From: Streptosporangium sandarakinum
GTDB taxonomy: Bacteria > Actinomycetota > Actinomycetes > Streptosporangiales > Streptosporangiaceae
NCBI RefSeq assembly: GCF_013409935.1
Contig: NZ_JACCCO010000002.1
Span: forward strand, 1,240,001 to 1,304,000
Reading direction: 5' to 3'
Length of the DNA: 64,000 nucleotides
The notes beneath the pieces were generated by a model. The model worked only from the letters and a program-made list of their open reading frames with translations. It was not told where the DNA came from and ran no database searches. The position numbers and the translations under genes were made by a program. Numbering within the stretch: the first letter of the stretch is position 1; the number at the start of each line of letters is the position of its first letter. Of this stretch, positions 1 through 7,432 are shown in pieces.

Positions 1-2
1 CC

Positions 3-1757
3 GTGCCCGCCGCCCCCCTCGCCTCCGCCGCTCCCGAGGCCCACGAGCCGGATCACGAGGCCCACGAGGCCCCTCGGATCCTTGAGGCTCCCCGGGTCCC
101 CGAGGCTCCCCGGGTCCCCGAGGCTCTCCAGGCCGAGGCCGGGCCGGTCCCCGGCTCCGGGCCCGGACCGCTCCCGGACCGGGCCCCGGACTCGAACTCG
201 GAACCGGCCCCGGACCCGGAACCCGCCGCGGACCCCGAACCGGAGCACGAGCCGAAGCACGAGCCGGCCCGCGCGGCCGAACAGGCCGCCGAACCCGAAC
301 CGGACCCCGTGGCCGAGGCCGAGCCGGACCCCGCGCCCGCCCCCGGCCCGCCCCCCGCGGCGTCACCGGCCGCGGCGGACGCCGGAGCCGCGGCGGACGA
401 CGCGGACCCGGCCGGGCCCGCTGCCGAGCACACGCCCTCCGACCTCCCCGACCTGCTGGACGCGGCCTTCGCCGGCCTGGACGACCGGAGCTGGGCCGTC
501 GCGCAGAACAGGGTGTTCAGCGACGACCCCGCCGCGGTGGAGGCGCTGGCCAAGCTCTTCGCGGTGCCGCCCGCCGCCATCGCCGAGGTGGAGGCGGACC
601 TGCGGCGGCGGCTCGCCGAATGGCTCGCCTCACCGGAGGCGGCGCCGTACCGGGAGCACCTGGCGGAGGTCAGGCGGACCCTCGGCAAGGCGGCCCCCAA
701 GTCGCGCCTGGTCTCGGCCGCCGGCTGGCACCGGCGGGAGCTGTCCTCCCTCGACGTTCCGGCCTGGCAGTTCGTGCTGGCCACCCTGGACGGCTACCAC
801 CTGGTCGACGAGTGGCTGGTGGAGGGCGACATCGTGGCGCTGCGCCACCACACCCGCGACGTGATCAGCCGCGCGAAGCCGCCGCTGACCATGACCAAGG
901 CGCTGTCGCTGGTCGCCTCGCTGGGCATCCATCCCGACGTGTCCAAGGAGTGGCTGGAGAACGTCCCCCAGCTCCGCATCCTCAGCGCCGGGCAGAAGGT
1001 CCCCCAGCGCCAGGGCGGCGGGTCCCAGGCCGGGCGTCCCAAGGAGGCCAGGGGTCCGAAGGACTCCAAGGGGCCCAAAGAGCCGAAGAGGGCCGGAGAG
1101 AAGGCCGAGGCCCCCCCGCCGCGGGCCTCGGCGGAGAACACGGGCCGGGAGCCGGACACCCCCGTCCGGGAGGCGGACCGGCCGCCCGGTGAGGCCGGCG
1201 GACGGCCCGGCGCGGCGGGACAGGCGGGCCGGTCGCCGTTCCGCCCGCTGAAGGACGTATCGGTGACCCGGCGCTGCTTCCGGCAGCCGGACGGCCGCTG
1301 GTGGCTGCGGGTCGACATCACCGCCGAGCACCTGCGGGGCGACGAGTGCCCGCTGCCCAGCGGCTTCGCCGCCTACCTGGGAGTGTCGCCCGGCGCCGCC
1401 CGTACGGTGGACAGCGCGGTGGGCGAGGTCACGCTGAGCTGGCGCGAGGGGCCCGTCCTCTCGTCGCTGGGACCGCTCCTCGCCGACGTGGGCGCCAAGG
1501 AGGGAAGCCACCTGTTCCTGACGCTGTCGGACGAGGGGGTGCTGCGAGCCAGGCACCTGCCCGCGGCGGACCCGGACGACGAGCCGCTCGCCCGGGCGCT
1601 GCGACTGGTCGGCTACACCGCCCCGGGCGGCACCCCCGAGCAGGCCGTCCGGGTCATCGCCACCCGGGTCGGCCTGACGGGGCCGGTCAGCTCGCCCGAC
1701 CTGCTCAGCCGGCTGCGAGAGCGCGGGGACCGCGACCTGCTGTCCCTGCTGGCGTAG
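3..1757 (+). CDS. Sigma-70 region 4-like DNA-binding protein, degenerate paralog (5' end open)
   Basis: The frame is open to the left edge, so the true start may lie outside the window. Residues 1-145 are an Ala/Pro/Glu low-complexity linker. Residues about 148-215 align with the sigma-70 region 4-like helix-turn-helix of the paralog that begins at 3869, but the recognition helix reads VPPAAIAEVE instead of VTRERIRQIE, so DNA binding may be weakened. A shared middle region ends near LENVPQLRIL. A Lys/Pro/Gly-rich linker (about 330-410) then replaces the winged-helix part of the paralog. The last 165 residues (VTRRCFRQPDGRWWLRVDI to the C-terminus) match the paralog closely and form an unnamed common domain. 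The helicase gene follows after 3 bases, so the two are probably co-translated. The biochemical role is unknown; a transcription-linked or defence role is inference. Confidence 0.7.
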   Translation: MPAAPLASAAPEAHEPDHEAHEAPRILEAPRVPEAPRVPEALQAEAGPVPGSGPGPLPDRAPDSNSEPAPDPEPAADPEPEHEPKHEPARAAEQAAEPEPDPVAEAEPDPAPAPGPPPAASPAAADAGAAADDADPAGPAAEHTPSDLPDLLDAAFAGLDDRSWAVAQNRVFSDDPAAVEALAKLFAVPPAAIAEVEADLRRRLAEWLASPEAAPYREHLAEVRRTLGKAAPKSRLVSAAGWHRRELSSLDVPAWQFVLATLDGYHLVDEWLVEGDIVALRHHTRDVISRAKPPLTMTKALSLVASLGIHPDVSKEWLENVPQLRILSAGQKVPQRQGGGSQAGRPKEARGPKDSKGPKEPKRAGEKAEAPPPRASAENTGREPDTPVREADRPPGEAGGRPGAAGQAGRSPFRPLKDVSVTRRCFRQPDGRWWLRVDITAEHLRGDECPLPSGFAAYLGVSPGAARTVDSAVGEVTLSWREGPVLSSLGPLLADVGAKEGSHLFLTLSDEGVLRARHLPAADPDDEPLARALRLVGYTAPGGTPEQAVRVIATRVGLTGPVSSPDLLSRLRERGDRDLLSLLA

Positions 1758-1760
1758 CCG

Positions 1761-3818
1761 ATGCCCCGGCTCGCCATCTCCCCGGAGTTCCCCGCGGAAC
1801 TCGGCGCCCTTGCCCAGCCGGCGCGCCGGGACGTCGTGGTCGCGGTGCGCCGGTTCATGCAGGGCGTGGCGGGCGCGCCGCACCCGGAGCGGATCAGGGG
1901 GGCCGGCGACCCCCGGGTCGCCACCCTCCGGCTGGCCGAGGGGCACCGCGGCGTCGTGGTCAGGCAGCGCGACGTCCACTGGCTGCTGACCGTGCTGCCC
2001 GACGCCGAGGCGTGGGCCTACGGCCGGCGTCACCGGTTCGGGGTCAACACCGCGCTGGGCGTGGTCGAGATGTGGGACGCCGAGGCGCTCGGCCGGGCCG
2101 AGCCCGCGCTGCGCCGGGCCGCGGCCGCCACCTCCGCGCGGCTGTTCGCCGACAACTGCGACACCGACCTGGCCGAGCTGGGCGTCGACCGGCGGCTGCT
2201 GCCGCTGATCCGGCTGATCACCGACGACCTCGCCCTGGAGGCGCTGGAGCCGCTGCTGCCCCCGACGCAGTACCAGCCGCTCGCCGCGCTGGCCCGGGGC
2301 GAGTCGCTGGCCGGGGCGTGGCGGGAGCTGGACGCCTGCCGCGCGGTCCCCCCGGACGGGCGCCCGGTCGATCCGGACGACTTCGCCGCGGCGCTCCTGC
2401 GCAGCCCGGACCGGGCCGTCTTCGTCGGCAGCCCGCGCGAGCTGAACCACGTGCTCGACGCCCCGGACTGGTGCGTCTTCCTGCACCCGCCGCAGCACCG
2501 GCTGGCCTACCACGGGCCGTACGAGCGGCCGGTGCTGGTCACCGGCGGCGCGGGCACCGGCAAGACCCTCGTGGCCCTGCACCGGGCCGTCTGCCTGGCG
2601 CGGCGCGGCGCGGGCCCGGTGCTGCTGGTCACGTTCTCGCAGAAGCTGAGCGCCGACCTGTCCGCCCGGCTGGACCTGCTGGCGGAGGACGAGGAGGTCC
2701 GGGAACGGATCGAGGTCGGCAACGTCGACCGCCTGGCGCACCGGGTCGTCTCCGAGGCCGAGGGGCGCGCGCCCGCGCTGGCCGACTCCGCCGATCTGGT
2801 CGCCCTCTGGGAGGAGAGCGGCGGCGGCCGCAGCCCGGCGTTCCTGCTGCGCGAGTGGGAGCAGGTGGTGCTGGCGCAGAACCTGCGGACGCTGGAGGAG
2901 TATCTCGCCGCTCCCCGCCCGGGGCGCGGCGTGGACCTCGGGCCCGCCGAGCGGGAGGCCGTGTGGCGGGCGGTCGAGCACGTCACCGGGCGGCTGCGGG
3001 AGCGGGGCAAGCGCACCCTGCTCCAGCTCGCGGCGGAGGCGTCGCTGCTGCTCGGCCGGACGACCGGCGACCTGCTGGGCGACGAGGAGCCGTCCCGCGA
3101 GCCGTACCGGCACATCGTGGTGGACGAGGCGCAGGACCTGCATCCGGCGCAGTGGCGGCTGTTGCGCGCGGCGGTGCCGTACGCCCCCGACGACCTGTTC
3201 ATCACCGGCGACCCCCACCAGCGCGTCCTCGACACGCGGGTGCCGCTGGGCTCGGTCGGCATCGACGCGGTGACGACGCGGCTGCGGGTGTCGCACCGGC
3301 TGCCGCAGGAGATCCTCGCGTGGGCGGTGCGGCTGCGCGGCGGCGGGCCCGCCGACGGCCTGGTGAACGGCGCCCAGGAGATGTATGGCTTCCGCTCGCC
3401 CGGACACGGGCCCCGCCCGATGGTGCGGGCCTACGATTCGCCGGAGGAAGAACTGACCGGTCTGGCGGTCCAGGTGAGAGAGTGGGTCCGGGACGGCGTG
3501 CCGCCGCGGGAGATCGGGGTGGCCGCCAGGACCGCCGGTCTGGTGCGCGACGCCCGGGCCGCGCTGCGCGATCTGGGGGTGGGAGTGACGACACTGCACG
3601 GAATGAAGGGTCTGGAGTTCCGGCGGGTCGCCGTGATCGGCGTGACCGACGGGATCGTGCCCGCCCCAGGAGCGCTCACCCCCGCCGCGGAGGACCCCGC
3701 CGCGCGGGCGCACGACCTGCAACGTGAGCGCGGCCTGCTCTACGTGGCCTGCACCCGGGCCAGAGAGCTGCTCTACGTGTCTCACACAGGACGCGCCAGC
3801 CCCTTCCTTCCCACCTGA
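1761..3818 (+). CDS. UvrD/Rep-type superfamily I helicase with RelE/ParE-like N-terminal domain
   Basis: This 685-residue protein carries SF1 helicase motifs in order: Walker A VTGGAGTGKT (about residue 255), Walker B VVDEAQDLHP (about 455), motif III ITGDPHQR, motif IV around LRVSHRLPQEI, motif V LHGMKGLEF (about 613) and motif VI LLYVACTRARELLYV near the end. Residues 1-105 come before the helicase and resemble a RelE/ParE toxin-like small domain (PEFPAELGALAQPARRDVV, DPRVATLRL, WLLTVLP). That assignment rests on pattern only. ATP-driven DNA unwinding or translocation is expected. The ATG is 3 bases after the upstream stop with no clear ribosome binding site, which suggests translational coupling. 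Paralogous sigma-like proteins lie on both sides. The protein is longer than a bare UvrD core only through this N-terminal extension, and no nuclease domain is visible. Confidence 0.85.
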   Translation: MPRLAISPEFPAELGALAQPARRDVVVAVRRFMQGVAGAPHPERIRGAGDPRVATLRLAEGHRGVVVRQRDVHWLLTVLPDAEAWAYGRRHRFGVNTALGVVEMWDAEALGRAEPALRRAAAATSARLFADNCDTDLAELGVDRRLLPLIRLITDDLALEALEPLLPPTQYQPLAALARGESLAGAWRELDACRAVPPDGRPVDPDDFAAALLRSPDRAVFVGSPRELNHVLDAPDWCVFLHPPQHRLAYHGPYERPVLVTGGAGTGKTLVALHRAVCLARRGAGPVLLVTFSQKLSADLSARLDLLAEDEEVRERIEVGNVDRLAHRVVSEAEGRAPALADSADLVALWEESGGGRSPAFLLREWEQVVLAQNLRTLEEYLAAPRPGRGVDLGPAEREAVWRAVEHVTGRLRERGKRTLLQLAAEASLLLGRTTGDLLGDEEPSREPYRHIVVDEAQDLHPAQWRLLRAAVPYAPDDLFITGDPHQRVLDTRVPLGSVGIDAVTTRLRVSHRLPQEILAWAVRLRGGGPADGLVNGAQEMYGFRSPGHGPRPMVRAYDSPEEELTGLAVQVREWVRDGVPPREIGVAARTAGLVRDARAALRDLGVGVTTLHGMKGLEFRRVAVIGVTDGIVPAPGALTPAAEDPAARAHDLQRERGLLYVACTRARELLYVSHTGRASPFLPT

Positions 3819-3868
3819 GTACATATTCTGAACTGCGGATATATTCCCCTTTTGCCGGTTGGACCTCA

Positions 3869-5722
3869 ATGAACCTCAGCCTGAGCGACATCGTGCCACC
3901 CCTGCGCTGGACCTCCCCCGGCCAGGTCGCGCCGATCGCAACCGATCCCCGTCTCCCCGAGGCGTGGTGGCAGGCGCTACCGCTCGACCGGGCATGCGCC
4001 GCCATCGGGACCTCCGAGGTCGCCGGACGTCTGGCCGACCTCGCCCTGACGTGCTGGGGACATCTGACGCTCGGTGACGTCCTGCCGCTGCTCAGGTTCA
4101 CCGACCCGGCCGCCAGCGTCCGCATGTCCGAGGGCCTCGGCCGCGAGGCGGTGCACAGGCTGTTCACCGAGGTGCTGGAGCGGCTGCTCGAACCGGTCAC
4201 CCCGGAGAGCGTCGCCGCCCGGACGCGCCCCGCCCGGCCGGACCGGCCGCTGCCGGAGCTGATCGACGAGGTCTTCGCCGACCTGGACGAGCGGCAGCGC
4301 GCCATCGCCAGGGACCGCCTCTACGCCTCCCAGCGCGCCACGCTCGACGACCTGGCCCAGCGGTTCTCGGTGACCAGGGAGCGCATCCGGCAGATCGAGC
4401 GCGACCTGCGCGACCACGTCGAGGCGTGGCTGGCCGGCGAGGGCGCCGCGCCGCTGGTCGCCCACGTGTCGTGGCTGCGGGGCCGGCTGGGCTCCGCCGT
4501 ACCCGCCGACGACCTCGCCGCGGCGGTGCCGTGGCACCGCACCGACCTCGCCACGCTGGGCATCCCGGCCTGGCGGTTCGTGCGGACCCTGCTGACCGGC
4601 TACGAGCAGGTGGACGGCTGGCTGGTCGCCGGCGGGGCCGACGAGCTGCGCGAGAAGACCCGGCAGCTGTTCGCCGACGGCCCCCGCCCGCTGGAGGAGG
4701 CCGTCACGCTGGTCAGCCAGCTCGGCATCCGCGAGGACGTGGCCGAGCGCTGGCTCGTCTCGGTCCCGCAGCTGCGGGTCTTCGAGAACCACGTGGTGCC
4801 GTGGCCGCGCAGCGTCAACGACAAGGCCGAGGCCGTGCTCGCGGTGTCGGGCAGCGCGCTGACGCCCGAGGAGATCCAGGAGCGCATCGGCGAGGACTAC
4901 AGCCTCGTCGGCATCCGCAACCAGCTCACCGCCGACGACCGGTTCCTGCGGCTCGACCGCAACAAGTACGGCCTGACCCGCTGGGGCGGCGACCAGTACC
5001 TCGGCATCCGGGAGATGATCGTCCGGGAGATCGAGCGGGCGGGCGGCGAGGAGTCGGTCAACACGATCGTGGCGAACCTCACCTCCCGCTACGACGTGAG
5101 CGAGAGCTCGGTCCGCGCCTACGCGGGCGGCCCCGGCTTCGAGCGCACCCAGCGCGGGTGGATCCGGGTGGCCGGCACCGAGCAGGCCGACTACCAGCCG
5201 CGCCGTGACGTCTCGGCGACCCGGCGCTGCTTCCGCAGCCGCGACGGGCGCTGGTGGCACCGGGTGGACATCAACGCCGAGCACCTGCGCGGCTCGGGCT
5301 CCCCGCTGCCCACCGGGTTCGCCGCCCACCTGGGCATGGCCCCTGGCGGCCAGCTCACCGCGGCCACCCCCTCGGGCGACGTGGTGATCAGCTGGCACAA
5401 CCAGCCGACGATGGGGTCGATCCGCCCGATCCTGGTGGCGGCCAACGCCTCCGAGGGCGACCACATCTTCCTGACCGTCTCCGACGGCGGCGAGCTGCTG
5501 ACCCGCTTCCTGCCGGCCGCCCAGCCGAACCTGCCGTCGCTGAACCGGGCGCTCCACCTGATCGGCTACACCGCCCCGGTCGCCTCCGAGGCCGAGGGGC
5601 TCCGGCTGATCGGCGCCCGCATCGGCCTGCCGGAGGGCGTGGGCCGCGAGGAGGTCCTGGCGCGGCTGCGCGAGCGCGGCGACCGGGAGATCCTGGCGCT
5701 GCTGGAGGGCACGGCCGCCTGA
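3869..5722 (+). CDS. Sigma-70 region 4-like protein with HARE-HTH-like winged helix
   Basis: This 617-residue cytoplasmic protein is the intact paralog of the first gene. Residues 40-115 resemble a helix-hairpin-helix/RNA polymerase alpha-CTD-like unit (AIGTSEVAGRLADLALTCWG). Residues about 130-190 form a sigma-70 region 4-like HTH with a canonical helix, FSVTRERIRQIERDLRD. Residues about 320-370 (SALTPEEIQERIGED and onwards to YGLTRWGG) look like a HARE-HTH winged helix. The C-terminal 180 residues share the unnamed domain of the upstream paralog. The gene is separated from the helicase by an unusually AT-rich 50-bp gap holding TATATT at 3840-3845, a possible -10 element. No sigma region 2 is present, so it is unlikely to be a true sigma factor. 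It more likely binds DNA or RNA polymerase in partnership with the helicase (inference). Confidence 0.75.
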   Translation: MNLSLSDIVPPLRWTSPGQVAPIATDPRLPEAWWQALPLDRACAAIGTSEVAGRLADLALTCWGHLTLGDVLPLLRFTDPAASVRMSEGLGREAVHRLFTEVLERLLEPVTPESVAARTRPARPDRPLPELIDEVFADLDERQRAIARDRLYASQRATLDDLAQRFSVTRERIRQIERDLRDHVEAWLAGEGAAPLVAHVSWLRGRLGSAVPADDLAAAVPWHRTDLATLGIPAWRFVRTLLTGYEQVDGWLVAGGADELREKTRQLFADGPRPLEEAVTLVSQLGIREDVAERWLVSVPQLRVFENHVVPWPRSVNDKAEAVLAVSGSALTPEEIQERIGEDYSLVGIRNQLTADDRFLRLDRNKYGLTRWGGDQYLGIREMIVREIERAGGEESVNTIVANLTSRYDVSESSVRAYAGGPGFERTQRGWIRVAGTEQADYQPRRDVSATRRCFRSRDGRWWHRVDINAEHLRGSGSPLPTGFAAHLGMAPGGQLTAATPSGDVVISWHNQPTMGSIRPILVAANASEGDHIFLTVSDGGELLTRFLPAAQPNLPSLNRALHLIGYTAPVASEAEGLRLIGARIGLPEGVGREEVLARLRERGDREILALLEGTAA

Positions 5723-5814
5723 CCCCGCCCGGCTCACCTTCCCGGTCGCACCCCGCCCGGGGCCGTACGGTCCCGGGCCGGCCGCCGCGCGCGGCCGGCG
5801 GTTAGGCTCGGGAC

Positions 5815-7194
5815 ATGTTGCGGCTGTACGACACGCGGAACCGCCGGGTCGAGCCGGTCCTCGCCGAGGGGGCCCGCTCGATGCGCATGTACACCTGCGG
5901 GCCGACCGTCTACCGTCACGCGCACCTGGGCAACCTGCGGTCCTACCTGCTGTCGGACCTCATCCGCCGGGTCTGCGAGCGGCGCGGGGTCCGGGTGGCC
6001 GTCTGCCGGAACGTCACCGACGTCGGGCACCTGGTGGACGACTCCGAGATCGACCCCACCGGCGAGGACAAGGTCCTGGCCCGGGCGCGGGCCGAGGGCC
6101 GTTCCGCCCTCGAACTGGCGCGGTCCTACGAGGAGGCGTTCCTCGCCGACACCCTCGCCCTGAACATCCGGCCGCCGGAGCACTCCCCCCGCGCCTCCGA
6201 GACGATCGAGCCGATGATCGAGCTGATCGCGAAGCTGGTCGAGAAGGGGCACGCCTACGCCACGCCGGACGGGTCGGTCTTCTTCGACGCCGCCTCCTTC
6301 CCCTCCTACGGCGAGGTCTCCGGCAACCGGCTGGACCGGCTGCGGCCCGGCCACCGGGTGGCGGGCGTCGACGAGCGTAAGCGCTTCCACGCCGACTGGG
6401 CCCTGTGGAAGCCCGCCGACCGGGAGCTGACCTGGGAGTCGCCCTGGGGGCGCGGCTTCCCCGGCTGGCACGTCGAGTGCTCGGCCATGTCGCTGCGCTT
6501 CCTCGGCGAGCGCGTCGACGTGCACACCGGCGGGATCGACCTGCGCTTCCCCCACCACGAGGACGAGCGCGCCCAGTCCGACGCGGCCGTCGGCCGCGAG
6601 GTGGTCGCCCACTGGATCCACGGCGAGCACCTGCTCTTCGAGGGCCGCAAGATGGCCAAGTCCACCGGGAACGTCGTCCTGCTGTCGGACGTCGCCGAGG
6701 CGGGCCTCGACCCGCTGGCCGTACGGCTGGCGATGCTGGAGCACCCCTACCGCCGGCAGATGAACCTCACCTGGGACACCCTGCGGGCCGCGGACCGCAC
6801 CCTGCGGCGCTGGCGTTCCCGGGTGGCCGGGTGGTCGGAGTCGCCGAGCCGGCCGATGCCCGCCGAGCGGGTCGCGGCGGTCGAGGCCGCCTTCGACGAC
6901 GACCTGGACACCCCGCTGGCCCTGCGGCTGCTGCGCGAGCTGGAGCGCGACGCGTCGATCGCGCCGGGCTCGCGGCTGGAGGCGTTCCTCCACCTCGACC
7001 GGATCCTCGCCCTGGACCTGGCGTCCGAGATCGGCCGGACCCCGAGCCTGCCCCCGGGCGCCGCCGAGCTGCTGGACCGGCGGGAGCGGGCGCGGGAGGC
7101 CGGGGACTGGGCCGCCTCCGACCGCCTCCGCGACGAGCTGGCCGCCCTGGGCGTCCGGGTGGCCGACGCCCCGGAGGGCCAGATCTGGTCCTGA
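5815..7194 (+). CDS. cysS: Cysteinyl-tRNA synthetase, divergent (probably second copy)
   Basis: This is a class Ia aminoacyl-tRNA synthetase of 459 residues that would charge tRNA-Cys with cysteine using ATP. The HIGH-type motif is in CGPTVYRHAHLGN (about residue 27-39) with a zinc-ligand Cys. Other zinc-site residues are in GWHVECSAMS and FPHHEDE, and the KMSKS loop reads KMAKS (about residue 281). A DALR-like helical tail follows, and the C-terminus keeps ELAALGVRVADAPEGQIW. The N-terminus differs from the usual actinobacterial CysS (CGATVQ.PPHIGH type), so this is probably an extra synthetase alongside a housekeeping copy elsewhere; the whole genome is needed to confirm that. MshC is less likely because the KMSKS region and tail are CysS-like. 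It stands alone on the plus strand. Confidence 0.85.
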   Translation: MLRLYDTRNRRVEPVLAEGARSMRMYTCGPTVYRHAHLGNLRSYLLSDLIRRVCERRGVRVAVCRNVTDVGHLVDDSEIDPTGEDKVLARARAEGRSALELARSYEEAFLADTLALNIRPPEHSPRASETIEPMIELIAKLVEKGHAYATPDGSVFFDAASFPSYGEVSGNRLDRLRPGHRVAGVDERKRFHADWALWKPADRELTWESPWGRGFPGWHVECSAMSLRFLGERVDVHTGGIDLRFPHHEDERAQSDAAVGREVVAHWIHGEHLLFEGRKMAKSTGNVVLLSDVAEAGLDPLAVRLAMLEHPYRRQMNLTWDTLRAADRTLRRWRSRVAGWSESPSRPMPAERVAAVEAAFDDDLDTPLALRLLRELERDASIAPGSRLEAFLHLDRILALDLASEIGRTPSLPPGAAELLDRRERAREAGDWAASDRLRDELAALGVRVADAPEGQIWS

Positions 7195-7231
7195 CCGGAC
7201 GTTCCTGAGGGGCTCGGAAACCGGGCTCCCG

Positions 7232-7308
7232 TTCCGTCCGGCTCCGGAGGGCTCCGTCCCTTTCCGTCCGGCTCCGGAGGGCTCCAGAGGGCCCCGGAGC
7301 CCTCCGGA
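7232..7308 (+). repeat. 24-bp direct repeat merging into a hairpin (possible terminator)
   Basis: A 24-bp unit at 7232-7255 recurs perfectly at 7262-7285. The second copy then pairs with 7296-7308 (GGAGCCCTCCGGA) to give a 13-bp stem with a 10-nt loop. It lies just after cysS and could end its transcript, although no T tract follows. The gap up to 7432 holds nothing else recognisable. Confidence 0.55.
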
Positions 7309-7432
7309 ACGCCGGGTGCCAGGGCGTTCGGCGCGACGATGTCCCCGACCGTCCTCTCGACGGGCTCGGAAGCGGCGCTCCCGCTCCAGGGTGCTGCCAA
7401 ACTTGTTCGAGCACGTCGCATAGGAGGTCTTT

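Noticed and set aside
630-3869. Long minus-strand open frame of over 1000 codons opposite the helicase
   Set aside because: It is antisense to two well-supported genes; composition is Gly/Arg/Pro-rich with no domain, the usual shadow in high-GC DNA.
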